A stretch of 64,000 bases of DNA, from assembly GCA_008682415.1 (NCBI GenBank), contig VANK01000009.1, positions 124,001-188,000 of the forward strand. Direction: 5' to 3'. The position numbers and the translations under genes are program-made. Positions 21,378 to 29,781 of the stretch are shown here, piece by piece. Origin of the DNA: Acidobacteria bacterium AB60 (GTDB lineage: Bacteria > Acidobacteriota > Terriglobia > Terriglobales > Acidobacteriaceae). The notes under the pieces are model-generated. The model was given only the letters and a program-made list of their open reading frames with translations, searched no databases and was not told where the DNA came from. How positions within the stretch are numbered: the first letter of the stretch is position 1; each line of letters starts with the position of its first letter.

Positions 21378-24047
21378 TCAGCGCAGGACGTTGATGGCGG
21401 CGGCGCCGAAGGCGAGTTGCGAGATGACCTGGCTCCAATCGAGGATGCCACGCAGGGCCGAGGGCTTAAGGGTCTTCTCGGGAACGATGATGCTGTCGCC
21501 GGGATAGAGGCGGAGGTGCGCGAATTCGTTGCCCCAGACTCCCTTGACGACGGGGCGGGCGACGACGTCGCCGTTGGCGCGTATGACGAACTCGCGTCCG
21601 CGGTCGGCATTGACGTTGGGTCCTCCGGCGAGGTCGAGGAAGGAGCTGACCTCAGCGCCACGGCGATAGATAAAGGAGTTCTGGTTGTAGACGGCGCCGA
21701 GGACATTGACGGTGGAGGGAATGGCGGGAACCATGAAGGTGTCGCCGTTCTCGAGCTTCAGGTCGGGGATGAGGGTGAGGCCGGACGAATCGGGGCGGAA
21801 GGGGAAGACGATGCGCCCGTTGGCCCTGACCTGTTGCAGCTGGGCGAGGATCTCGCGTTCGCTGGACTGGGCGGCGGTGACGCCGGCGACGCTGCTGGAT
21901 CCGGAGACAGGATTGGCGGCGAGGGCGAGGCTGCCGCGTTCCATTTCGAGGGCCATCTGGCGAATGGACTCATCGATGCGGCGCTGCTGGAGGATGCGGG
22001 TGGACTCGCGGGTGAAGACCGATCCGTAGAGATAGGCGTCGGGGCTCAGGCCGCCGGCGCGCTCGACCAACTGGCGCAGGGATTCGCCGGGCAGGGCGGT
22101 GTAGGTCCCGGAGTGGAGGAACTCGCCTTCGAGGCGGACGAGGACGGTCTGCTCGGAGATGGGGACGCGAATGTCGTTCTGGGAGAAGATGGTGACGATA
22201 TCGCCGGGCTGCAGAATCTTGTCCTGAGCGCCCTCGTGTTCGATGACGAGCTTGCCCAGGTCAAAGGGAACGAGCTGGGTCTTGAGGGTGTTGGGCTCGA
22301 TGCGCTCGATGACGGCGTAGCTCCAGTCGATCTCGGGGACGTTGAGCTTGACGATGTTCCTCTGGGTGCGGGGAGGATTGAGAGACTGAGCGGTCTCATC
22401 GAGGGGCTCGGCAAGGGCGGTCTGATTTGCGCGATTGGTGGGGCTGGATTGGCCGACGACGGCAACGTCGGTCTGAGGGTTGGAGGGGTCCTGGGTTGCC
22501 GACCGCGTGGGCGTGACGGGCGCCAGGAGGAGGTTGGAGTCGAACTCCTGGTACGGGTCCTCGCTGGAGGTGAACTGGGTCTGCGGATTCGAGGAGGTCT
22601 GTTGCTGGTCGGGAGCGGCGGTGGCGGGAGCGGGCTGTGGGCGCGGGGCGCGAAGGTCGAGAGGGGTCTCGGGCTGGCGCAGAACGGTGTAAGCCGTGAT
22701 GGGCTGAAACTCCGGGGCGGGCAGGCCGAGCTGGGTGCGCTTCCACCAGTAGTCGCGGGTGAGGAGGGCCTCGCGATCGGGGATGAGTTCGCTGAGGTGC
22801 ATGCCTTCATGCCAGGCATAGCGACCCGGATTGGCGGTGTTACCACGGAGCGTGACGGTTTTCTGGAACTGAGAGGCGATGGGAATGATCTGGAGGAGAT
22901 CGCCATCTTGCAAGGCGGTGGCCAGACCGGCGGTGTCGAGGCGGGCTTCCATGGCCTGCCGGCCGCTGTGTTCCAGGTTGCGTTCGAGGGAGACGCGGCT
23001 GTCCGATGCGAGGGAGGTAGCGCCCCCGGCAAAGCGCAGAGTGGCGGAGAGTGTCTCTCCGGGGGCGAGCTCGTAGATGGCGGGGCGGCGCACGCTGCCG
23101 TAGAGGCCGACCTGGCCCCCGACGGCACCGACGTAGATGACGTCGCCGGAGAGGAGCTTGGCGTCTTGAGATTTATCGCCGTCGACGAGGAGGCGATAGA
23201 GGTCGAGGGTGGTGATGGTCTGGCCGGCGCGGCGCAGCTCGATGTGGCGCATGGATCCCTGCACGGAGGGGCCGCCGCTGGTGAAGAGGGCGTCGAGGAG
23301 GGTGGCGAGGGAGCTGACGGTGTAAACGCCGGGGCGGCGGGCCTCGCCGGTGACATAGATCTGAATGGAGCGAATCTGGCCCATCTCGGCGATGACCTGG
23401 AAGTTGCGGTAGACGCGGCTAATGGCGTCGCGCACGTGGTTCTGGAGCTCGTCGAAGCGCAGCCCGGCGACGTGAATGGCGCCTATCTGGGGAAGGTAGA
23501 TGTCGCCATTGCGGTCAACGCGAACGTTGGCGTTGAAGTTGACCTGGCCCCAAACGCGGACGCGCAGCTCATCGTCGGGCCCGAGGACGTAGTCGGAGGG
23601 GACAGGGGTGTTTTCAAGAGGCGAAAAGGTGGAGGGGACGTTCTGAAAGAGCTTGGCGCCGTAGATGGGAAGGACCTGGCCGGTGGTGCTGGCGATGAAC
23701 TTCTGGAACTCGGTGAGGGGTTCCGGGGGGAGCGGGACGTTGGGGCGGGGCACGGTGCGGGGGAGGCCGGTGGCTTCGTCGGTGTAGGTGTTGACCATGC
23801 CCGGCTGGGAGGAGTTCTGGGCGCCGATGCCGCTGTAGCTGCCGAGGTTCAGGGGGGAAAGGCCCACACCGCCTGACGCTCCGCGACACAGGACCGAGTT
23901 GGCCTGGCTTGGATCGGAGCAGTCGCCGGACAACTGCTGTTGTCCGGTGAGATCGGGGTACGACGAGGAGGAAGCGGGATATTGCTGGGCGAGGGCGGGC
24001 AGAGCAAACAGCGAGGTTGCGATCGCAACCAGAAGATTCGTGCGCAT
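21378..24047 (-). CDS. Polysaccharide export outer-membrane protein with multiple SLBB domains
   Basis: 889 residues. The signal peptide (1-20, LLVAIATSLFALPALA-Q) is followed by a Wza/KpsD-type poly-export domain (DYVLGPDDELRVRVWGQVNF, VDRNGDIYLPQIGAIHVAG) and several SLBB modules: VYVTGE-like QIYVTGEARRPGVYTVSSL, VGLYGSVRRPAIYELAPGE, VTLRGNTANPGRYAWHEGM, VRLEGEFLHSGTYTALPGE and VNVLGAVYNQNSFIY. It is about twice the length of Wza, as in many soil bacteria. It should form the outer-membrane channel for an exopolysaccharide. The start at 24047 gives the signal peptide. The priming sugar transferase lies 58 bp upstream; no Wzc-type kinase is adjacent. Confidence 0.92.
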   Translation of the reverse strand: MRTNLLVAIATSLFALPALAQQYPASSSSYPDLTGQQQLSGDCSDPSQANSVLCRGASGGVGLSPLNLGSYSGIGAQNSSQPGMVNTYTDEATGLPRTVPRPNVPLPPEPLTEFQKFIASTTGQVLPIYGAKLFQNVPSTFSPLENTPVPSDYVLGPDDELRVRVWGQVNFNANVRVDRNGDIYLPQIGAIHVAGLRFDELQNHVRDAISRVYRNFQVIAEMGQIRSIQIYVTGEARRPGVYTVSSLATLLDALFTSGGPSVQGSMRHIELRRAGQTITTLDLYRLLVDGDKSQDAKLLSGDVIYVGAVGGQVGLYGSVRRPAIYELAPGETLSATLRFAGGATSLASDSRVSLERNLEHSGRQAMEARLDTAGLATALQDGDLLQIIPIASQFQKTVTLRGNTANPGRYAWHEGMHLSELIPDREALLTRDYWWKRTQLGLPAPEFQPITAYTVLRQPETPLDLRAPRPQPAPATAAPDQQQTSSNPQTQFTSSEDPYQEFDSNLLLAPVTPTRSATQDPSNPQTDVAVVGQSSPTNRANQTALAEPLDETAQSLNPPRTQRNIVKLNVPEIDWSYAVIERIEPNTLKTQLVPFDLGKLVIEHEGAQDKILQPGDIVTIFSQNDIRVPISEQTVLVRLEGEFLHSGTYTALPGESLRQLVERAGGLSPDAYLYGSVFTRESTRILQQRRIDESIRQMALEMERGSLALAANPVSGSSSVAGVTAAQSSEREILAQLQQVRANGRIVFPFRPDSSGLTLIPDLKLENGDTFMVPAIPSTVNVLGAVYNQNSFIYRRGAEVSSFLDLAGGPNVNADRGREFVIRANGDVVARPVVKGVWGNEFAHLRLYPGDSIIVPEKTLKPSALRGILDWSQVISQLAFGAAAINVLR

Positions 24048-24105
24048 TCGAGAGGGACCTTGGTACAGAGTATTACGTTTGCGGCGCTTTGCCGGAAGGA
24101 TCCGG

Positions 24106-25071
24106 TCAGGCGGCATCGTCGAGGTCACCCACCAAGTCACTGGTGAGCTCGGGCAAGAAGGATGGCAGGGGGGTTCGTGGTTCCTCGCGGAGCACGCCGA
24201 TCTCGTGGGGGGCATAACGTTCGAGCAGGGCGAGGAGTTCGCGGCGCGCATCTGTGGAGCAGCGGATGCAGCGGAAGAAGGTCTGCCCGAGGAGGCGAAC
24301 GTCGCTGAGGAAGGTGGCATTCTCCATATAGTTTATGTCGAGGGCCGCCTTGATAGGTTTCAGAACGGAGGCGTAGAACTGTTCGACCTCAGTGCGGGGG
24401 ATTTCGAGCAGCATGCGCTCTTCGTGGCGGAAGGCGAGGGTGGCTTGCCCGGTGAGGCCGGGACGGCAGGGGAGGCAGAGGCCGTCGTGATGGGCGAGCT
24501 TGGGGCGGGGGCCGACGAGGCTCATATCGCCTTTGAGGACGTTCCAGAACTGGGGCAGCTCATCCATTTTGTAGCGACGCAAGAAGGCGCCTGCGGGGGT
24601 GATGCGGGAGTCGCCGAGGACGGTGTGGCCGGCGGGGACGCGCGACTCGATCCGCATGGAGCGGAATTTATAGAGGGCGAACTCTTTGCCGTTGCGGCCG
24701 GCACGGAGTTGACGAAAGAGGACGGGTCCCGGGGAGCTGCGGCGCACGAGGACCCAGCACAGGGCCATGAGCGGGGAGAGCAGGAGGAGAGCGAGGGCGG
24801 CGACGGTGATATCAAGGAGGCGGCGGGTGCGCGAGTTGACCCACGCGCTGGCGGCGGCCACTCCGGGGCGAGAGTGAGCGAACTCTTCTGCGGACCCCTG
24901 AGAAAAAATGCGAATAAAAGGATAGCTGACGAGCAGGAAGACGTGGACGGAAGCCACTTCCCCCAGCCAATGAGAACTCACAGATTTCTCCTCCCGCGAG
25001 ACGGATAAGTTGGCCGCACGGAACAGCACGTTGTCCTGGTGGGCGGACCCAAGCGATTCTACTGGGTTCAC
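24106..25071 (-). CDS. Priming sugar transferase (undecaprenyl-phosphate sugar phosphotransferase)
   Basis: 321 residues. One membrane segment (LLDITVAALALLLLSPLMAL, about 84-104) precedes the bacterial sugar transferase domain: SPGPVLFRQLRAGRNGKEF, YKFRSMR, RYKMDELPQFWNVLKGDMSL and VGPRP. These are the signature blocks of ExoY/WcaJ-type enzymes that load the first sugar-1-phosphate onto undecaprenyl phosphate. It lacks the extra N-terminal helices of full-length WcaJ. The C-terminal about 90 residues after the family core are unusual in length. It is probably co-transcribed with the export protein. A second, different priming transferase is at 63647-64000. Confidence 0.92.
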   Translation of the reverse strand: MNPVESLGSAHQDNVLFRAANLSVSREEKSVSSHWLGEVASVHVFLLVSYPFIRIFSQGSAEEFAHSRPGVAAASAWVNSRTRRLLDITVAALALLLLSPLMALCWVLVRRSSPGPVLFRQLRAGRNGKEFALYKFRSMRIESRVPAGHTVLGDSRITPAGAFLRRYKMDELPQFWNVLKGDMSLVGPRPKLAHHDGLCLPCRPGLTGQATLAFRHEERMLLEIPRTEVEQFYASVLKPIKAALDINYMENATFLSDVRLLGQTFFRCIRCSTDARRELLALLERYAPHEIGVLREEPRTPLPSFLPELTSDLVGDLDDAA

Positions 25072-25517
25072 GATACTCCCACCTTTGCCAAGCCCGAAGT
25101 GTCAGCGAACACGGGACGTGGTGGTACGCAAAAAGAGATTTTATCGTACAGGGCTAATTTTCGATCTTGGGAGGGTAAGACGGTGAAAATGTGGGAAGGT
25201 TTGCTTTACGGAATGAGAGGGAGGAGCTCAGATGCGGGTCGAAGTCCCGGATGATGAGAAAGATGCGCTAATTTTTGACCCGGTCGCCAGGGCTTGTGGT
25301 GGGGCGGCTTTGGAGCGGCTGGGAGGGGCGAAGGGTGGCGGCCGTCGTGGAGCTTTGCGCGCGTGGTAAGCTTCTAAGCTGAATCCGGAATACACCTCTA
25401 AGTTGTTGCGTGTCTGGCGCGGTTCAGACTGCGGCGATGTGCGGGCGCGACGCCTGGGCTGCAGTGAGGGATCAGGCGGTTGAGGCTCGCTCCGGGTAGA
25501 CAGACATTTCACTTTCG
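25072..25517. other. Intergenic region between divergent genes
   Basis: About 445 bp between the sugar transferase (minus) and the LacI regulator (plus). It is AT-richer at 25100-25160, where promoters are likely. Apart from the small open frame at 25232-25369 nothing recognisable was found. A short palindrome-like AAGCTTCTAAGCTG element at 25369-25382 is a possible operator for the adjacent LacI-type regulator, unproven. Confidence 0.4.
25232..25369 (+). CDS. Possible small protein
   Basis: 45 residues, starting MRVEVPDDEKDALIFDPVAR. GAGGAG lies 5 bp before the ATG, a good ribosome-binding site. The second half is Gly/Arg/Ala-rich and could simply reflect GC-rich non-coding sequence. No family recognised. 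It lies 150 bp upstream of the LacI regulator on the same strand. Confidence 0.25.
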   Translation: MRVEVPDDEKDALIFDPVARACGGAALERLGGAKGGGRRGALRAW

Positions 25518-26621
25518 ATGCCGAACTCGAAGCGCAGCTCCAAGGATGCGGGACGCAACACGACCATGGCGGATGTCGCCAAGCTGGCCGGTGTGGGGAA
25601 GATGACTGTCTCCCGCCTGCTGAGCGGCAGCGCGAAGGTGTCGCAGGAGACCGCGGACCGGGTGCAACGGGCCATCCGGATGCTGAACTACCAGCCCAAT
25701 GAACTGGCGCGGAGCCTGCGCTCGGTGCATTCGAAGACGATTGCGCTGATCCTTCCGTATCTCTACGATCCATTTTTTGCGACGTGCGCGCATGCGGTTT
25801 CGACGGTCGCGACGCAACACGGATATTCGGTGCTGATCACCACGTCGGACGAGAAGACGGAGGTGGAGCAGATGCAGGCCAGCAGCATGCTGCGGCGGCG
25901 GATCGACGGGATGATTATCATTCCGGCGCCGCATGGGGATGGATATCTGCGGGGGAGCGAGTTTTCCGGGGTGCACGTGGTGACGCTGGACCGGCCGGCG
26001 CCGGATTCGCGATTTGACTCGGTGGTGGTGAACAACCGCGGGGGAGCGCGTGCCGGGGCCATGCATCTGATCGAGCACGGGCATGAGCGCATTGCGTTTG
26101 TGGGTCTGAACAAGTCGCTGTACACGATGCAGGCGCGGTATGCGGGGTATCGCGATGCGATGGTGAACGAGGGGCGGCAGCCGGGGGCCTATGTGCAATG
26201 CACGTCGGAGGAGGAGACGGTCACCACGGTTCATTCGTTGTTGACCGGATCGAAGCCGCCCACGGCATTGTTTGCGGCGAATAACCTGACGATGCGGTAT
26301 CTGCTGCACGCGGTGAACGTGCTGCGACTGGATGTACCGGGGCAGATCGCGCTGGCGGGTTTTGATGATTTTGATATTGCGGATGTGCTGCAGCCGTCGC
26401 TGACGGTGGTGCGGCAGCCCGTGTACCAGGTGGGCGAGATGGCGGCCAACCTGTTATTTCAGCGGATTGCCCGAGGAGAGTATCCCAGCAAGGGCACTCG
26501 TGTGGTGCTGCCGGTGGAACTGGTGATCCGGCGATCGTGCGGGTGTCATCCGCACGGGAGCACGATTTTGCGGGGGAAGACACAGACGGTGGAGCAGCAG
26601 GTCGAAGACCAGGAGGAGTAG
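25518..26621 (+). CDS. LacI-family transcriptional regulator
   Basis: 367 residues. The N-terminal HTH and hinge helix (TMADVAKLAGVGKMTVSRLL, about 16-36, then VQRAIRMLNYQPNELARSLR) are those of LacI/GalR proteins. A periplasmic-binding-protein-like effector domain follows (KTIALILPYLYDPFF, GMIIIPAPHGDGYL, AFVGLNKSLYTMQARYAGYR, IALAGFDDFDIADVLQPSLT). The C-terminus carries RRSCGCHPHG. It should bind a sugar or sugar derivative and repress a carbohydrate operon. The target is not obvious: the flanking divergent operon is for exopolysaccharide, so regulation of that operon is possible but not shown. Confidence 0.93.
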   Translation: MPNSKRSSKDAGRNTTMADVAKLAGVGKMTVSRLLSGSAKVSQETADRVQRAIRMLNYQPNELARSLRSVHSKTIALILPYLYDPFFATCAHAVSTVATQHGYSVLITTSDEKTEVEQMQASSMLRRRIDGMIIIPAPHGDGYLRGSEFSGVHVVTLDRPAPDSRFDSVVVNNRGGARAGAMHLIEHGHERIAFVGLNKSLYTMQARYAGYRDAMVNEGRQPGAYVQCTSEEETVTTVHSLLTGSKPPTALFAANNLTMRYLLHAVNVLRLDVPGQIALAGFDDFDIADVLQPSLTVVRQPVYQVGEMAANLLFQRIARGEYPSKGTRVVLPVELVIRRSCGCHPHGSTILRGKTQTVEQQVEDQEE

Positions 26622-26683
26622 ATCCTGGCCGGGCGTGAGCGATCCTTCCTGGATTGTCCGCGTCCTTCCCGCAGTTTGCCGGA

Positions 26684-26830
26684 TCAGAGTGTTCTGCGGC
26701 CGGTGATCAGGTTGATGATCAGAACGATCACGGCGATGACGAGAAGGATGTGAATCAAGCTGCCTGCGACGTGGAAGCTGAAGCCGAGGATCCACAGGAT
26801 CAGCAGGATTACGAAGATAGTCCAGAGCAT
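26684..26830 (-). CDS. Small membrane protein of the lmo0937 type
   Basis: 48 residues: two hydrophobic helices (LWTIFVILLILWILGF and IHILLVIAVIVLIINLIT) and a short basic tail GRRTL. This is the pattern of the widespread lmo0937-family small membrane proteins, often stress-induced; the function is unknown. AAGGAG lies 8 bp before the ATG. The open frame extends upstream to 27046, but only this part has the family pattern. Convergent with the LacI regulator gene. Confidence 0.85.
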   Translation of the reverse strand: MLWTIFVILLILWILGFSFHVAGSLIHILLVIAVIVLIINLITGRRTL

Positions 26831-27082
26831 TCGCGAGTCTCCTTGCATTGACTGGAGGCGCCCGGGCGGGGTGTGCCTTGCGGCGCCTGTTGGTCTTGGA
26901 TGCAGGATTTGGAGGCGACGGCGAGGGGAGCGAGTTGGCGACGGCTCTTGCAGTACGCAGGGGAGCGATGCGCGTATGCTTGGAGCATGCAAAGAGATGG
27001 CATCCGCGAGAGCGGGCGGTTGGACAAAAGAGCGGAAGGCAGCCATCTTTGCGGAAGCAGAAGACGTCTACGGTGATGTGCC

Positions 27083-27712
27083 ATGGCTAAGCGGCTTTTG
27101 TTAGCGGACGACCACGCGATGATCCTGGAAGGATTGGCGCGGCTGCTGGCCAACGAGTTCGAGATCGTGGGGACCGCGCCGGACGGGAGGAAGCTGCTGG
27201 CAGAGGCGGAGCGACTGCAGCCGGATGTGATCGTGCTGGACGTCGGCATGCCGGAGCTGAACGGAATTGAAGCGGCGCGGCGTCTGTCGAAGATGCTGCC
27301 CTCGGCGAAGCTGGTGTTTATCTCGCAGCAACTGGATCCTGCTTATCTTCATGCGGCCTTCAGTGCCGGCGCGAAGGCCTATGTGGCGAAGCAGTCAGCG
27401 GCCAACGAGTTAGTGCAGGCGATCCGGAGCGCGCTCAAAGATCGTTACTACGTGACCCCACTGGTGGCGCAAGATCCGCGCCTGGGGAGCAGTACGAATC
27501 CCGCCGAGATGTTCGGGGCGGAGCTGACGCCGCGGCAGCGCGAGGTGCTGCAACTGGTGGCGGAGGGGAAATCGACGAAAGAGATTTCGGTGGCTCTGAA
27601 TATCTCGCCGAAGACGGTGGAGTTCCACCGCAACAGCCTCATGGATGAGTTAGGCGTGCGCACGACCGCGGAGTTGACGCGCTACGCGCTTTCGCGAGGA
27701 ATCATTCGCTAG
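27083..27712 (+). CDS. NarL/LuxR-family response regulator
   Basis: 209 residues. The receiver domain is intact: Asp9-Asp10 in LLLADDHAMI, phospho-acceptor Asp53 in VIVLDVGMPELNG and Lys in AYVAKQS. The C-terminal LuxR-type HTH (about 145-205) reads LTPRQREVLQLVAEGKSTKE and ALNISPKTVEFHRNSLMDEL. It is a DNA-binding regulator activated by phosphorylation. No kinase gene is adjacent. The preceding 250 bp hold no gene except the divergent small membrane protein, so the gene has its own promoter there. Confidence 0.94.
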   Translation: MAKRLLLADDHAMILEGLARLLANEFEIVGTAPDGRKLLAEAERLQPDVIVLDVGMPELNGIEAARRLSKMLPSAKLVFISQQLDPAYLHAAFSAGAKAYVAKQSAANELVQAIRSALKDRYYVTPLVAQDPRLGSSTNPAEMFGAELTPRQREVLQLVAEGKSTKEISVALNISPKTVEFHRNSLMDELGVRTTAELTRYALSRGIIR

Positions 27713-27851
27713 CCTAGGGAAACGCCGAGTTACAACGCGACCGGGCGGGTGAGTATGGTGCTCCCGTACATGCAATGCGGGACCAAGAGCCGTTACCGAT
27801 CGATGACCGCGGCACCTTGAAATCTCACCCCCCGTTTCGCGAGGTGTTGCC

Positions 27852-28391
27852 ATGCAGTCGTTCCGTCGTTCGTCCGTAAAAAGCTCAGAGCCTCTTATGC
27901 AGCGCACGATCCAGTTGCGCAGGGAGGCGATTGCCGCCATGAAGCTTCGCACCTCTCCGATGCTCCGCTGCGCGCCTGACTCATACGCCGGGAGTGGAAT
28001 GAAGCGAGATTCAAGTCAGACCCGGATTCTGGCCGTCAGTGATTATGACGGGTTGCGGCGCTCGCGCGAACAGGTCCTGCGACTGGAAGGTTTCCAGGTG
28101 GAGTCGGTCAGCAGCCAGGCCTCCTTCGAGGCGGCTTGGGTGCGGACGTTCGACATTGCGGTTTTGTGCCAGTCGGTGGAACCGCGGGATGCCGCGAAGA
28201 TTGCCAAGGCTCTGCGACTGGCGAACCGGGGCATTACGATTGTGCGGATCAACTCGTTGCCGGTGGAGGCGGCGAGCCCATCGCTGTTCGACTACGAGAT
28301 GGACGCCTTTGCCGGGCCGCAGGGAATCCTGAAGGCCATGGAGGCGATCGGGCACAGACCGCGTGCGCAATCCGGGCGAGGTCCTTTTTGA
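27852..28391 (+). CDS. Degenerate receiver-like protein
   Basis: 179 residues from ATG 27852 (GAGG 7 bp upstream). The recognisable domain begins only at an internal ATG (27999), and the first 49 residues may be untranslated. From there RILAVSDYDGLRRSREQVLR, FDIAVLCQSVEPRDAAKIA and ITIVRINSL follow the receiver strand order. The acidic pocket is reduced, and the strand-3 Asp is replaced (VLCQSVEP), so it should not be phosphorylated. It lies next to the two-component operon ending at 28396 (convergent, 4 bp apart) and downstream of the NarL regulator. Similar in design to the protein at 12371-12835. Confidence 0.6.
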   Translation: MQSFRRSSVKSSEPLMQRTIQLRREAIAAMKLRTSPMLRCAPDSYAGSGMKRDSSQTRILAVSDYDGLRRSREQVLRLEGFQVESVSSQASFEAAWVRTFDIAVLCQSVEPRDAAKIAKALRLANRGITIVRINSLPVEAASPSLFDYEMDAFAGPQGILKAMEAIGHRPRAQSGRGPF

Positions 28392-28395
28392 GGGC

Positions 28396-29781
28396 TCAAT
28401 CGTTCCGGGGCAGGGATTGCAGGTCAATCCCAAGCTGCTGGCATTTCTTGTAGAGGTGGCTGCGTTCGAGGCCGAGCGCCCTGGCGGTCTGGGTGACGTG
28501 GCGCTCGTGGCGCTCGAGTTCGGACAGAACGGTCGCGCGCTCGAAGGCCAGGACACGTTCGGCAAGCGTGCCGCGCGGCTCTCCCGGTTGCGCGCTGTCG
28601 GGCGCGGTGTTCTCAAAGGCGGCGGGGAGAGCGAGCCGGACCGCGGGAGCATCGATGCTGGAGCCAGAGAGCAGCAGGAGACGCTCGACGACGTTGCGGA
28701 GCTCGCGGATGTTGCCAGGCCAGGGATAGCGCTTGAGCAGGGCGATGGCCTCGTCGTGAACGGGAACCGGCTTCCAGCCATTCTGGGCGCTGACCTGGCG
28801 CACGAAGTGATCGACGAGCGCGGGCAAGTCTTCTGTGCGGTTGCGGAGCGGGGGCAACTCGAGAGGGAAGACCACGACCCGATGAAACAGATCGCGACGG
28901 AAGCCTCCGGAAGCCACGAGCGACTCGAGATTGCGATGGGTGGCGACGAGGACGCGCACGTCGACGGGGGTGGGCTTGTCGGAGCCGATGCGTTCGACGA
29001 CGGACTCTTCCAGGACGCGCAGCAGCTTGGCTTGCATGACTGGCGGCATGTCGCCGATTTCATCGAGGAACAGGGTGCCGCGATGGGCCTGTTCGAACTT
29101 GCCGGAGTGGCGCTGGGCGGCGCCGGTGAAGGAGCCTTTCTCGTGCCCGAAGAGTTCGCTTTCGATGAGTTCGGCGGGAACGGCGGCGCAGTTGAGGGTG
29201 ACGAAGGGTCCGGAGGCGCGGGGGCTCTTGTCGTGAAGGGTGCGGGCGACGAGTTCCTTGCCGGTGCCGGTTTCGCCGTAGATGCAGACGCGCGTTTCAC
29301 TGGCGGCGACGCGTTCGATCTGTGCCATGACGCGGCGCATGACGTCGCTGGTCCAGACGAGGGTGTGCTTGCCGAGGCGGGAGCGGAGCTCGCGATTCTC
29401 TGATTCGAGGCGGGTGAGCCGCAGGGCGTTTTCGAGGGTGACGAGCAGCTTGTCTGTGGACAGAGGTTTTTCGAGGAAGTCGAGTGCGCCGAGGCGCGTG
29501 GCGCGGACGGCCATCTCGATATGAGCCTGGCCGCTCATCATGACGACGGGGGCGGCGACTCCGGCGTTTTTCAGGTCTTCGAGCAGGGCGAGGCCATCGC
29601 GGCGGGGCATGACGACATCGCTGAGGATGAGATCGAAGGGTTGAGAGCGCGCGAGCTCGAGGGCACGGGCGGCGTTGTCGCAGACCTGGACTTCGTGTCC
29701 CGAGAGGCGGAAGGCGCGGGAGAGCGAAGCCAGTGTGTTGGCTTCGTCGTCGACGATGAGGATGCTGGCTTTGGTGGTCAT
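28396..29781 (-). CDS. Sigma-54-dependent response regulator (NtrC/NtrX type)
   Basis: 461 residues. The receiver domain has Asp11-Asp12, phospho-acceptor Asp55 (LILSDVVMP), Ser83 and Lys105. The AAA+ domain has Walker A GETGTGKE (169-176), the sigma-54 contact loop GSFTGA (216-221, normally GAFTGA), Walker B GTLFLDEIGD and the arginine-finger region FRRDLFHRVVVFPL. The C-terminal Fis-type HTH is HVTQTARALGLERSHLYKK. It activates sigma-54 promoters when phosphorylated. Its ATG overlaps the kinase stop (ATGA), so the two are translationally coupled. Last gene of the operon. Confidence 0.96.
   Translation of the reverse strand: MTTKASILIVDDEANTLASLSRAFRLSGHEVQVCDNAARALELARSQPFDLILSDVVMPRRDGLALLEDLKNAGVAAPVVMMSGQAHIEMAVRATRLGALDFLEKPLSTDKLLVTLENALRLTRLESENRELRSRLGKHTLVWTSDVMRRVMAQIERVAASETRVCIYGETGTGKELVARTLHDKSPRASGPFVTLNCAAVPAELIESELFGHEKGSFTGAAQRHSGKFEQAHRGTLFLDEIGDMPPVMQAKLLRVLEESVVERIGSDKPTPVDVRVLVATHRNLESLVASGGFRRDLFHRVVVFPLELPPLRNRTEDLPALVDHFVRQVSAQNGWKPVPVHDEAIALLKRYPWPGNIRELRNVVERLLLLSGSSIDAPAVRLALPAAFENTAPDSAQPGEPRGTLAERVLAFERATVLSELERHERHVTQTARALGLERSHLYKKCQQLGIDLQSLPRND

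Noticed and set aside
21375..23876. 833-codon frame antisense to the export protein
   Set aside because: Same artefact; the minus strand has a signal peptide and SLBB domains.
24048..24320. Upstream extension of the polysaccharide export gene by 91 codons
   Set aside because: It would overlap the sugar transferase gene out of frame; the internal ATG at 24047 gives a normal signal peptide.
25225..25260. tRNA T-arm-like string GGGTCGAAGTCCCGG
   Set aside because: No acceptor stem, D-arm or anticodon arm at the required spacing.
28363..29403. 346-codon frame antisense to the sigma-54 regulator
   Set aside because: Low-complexity acidic translation opposite a conserved gene.
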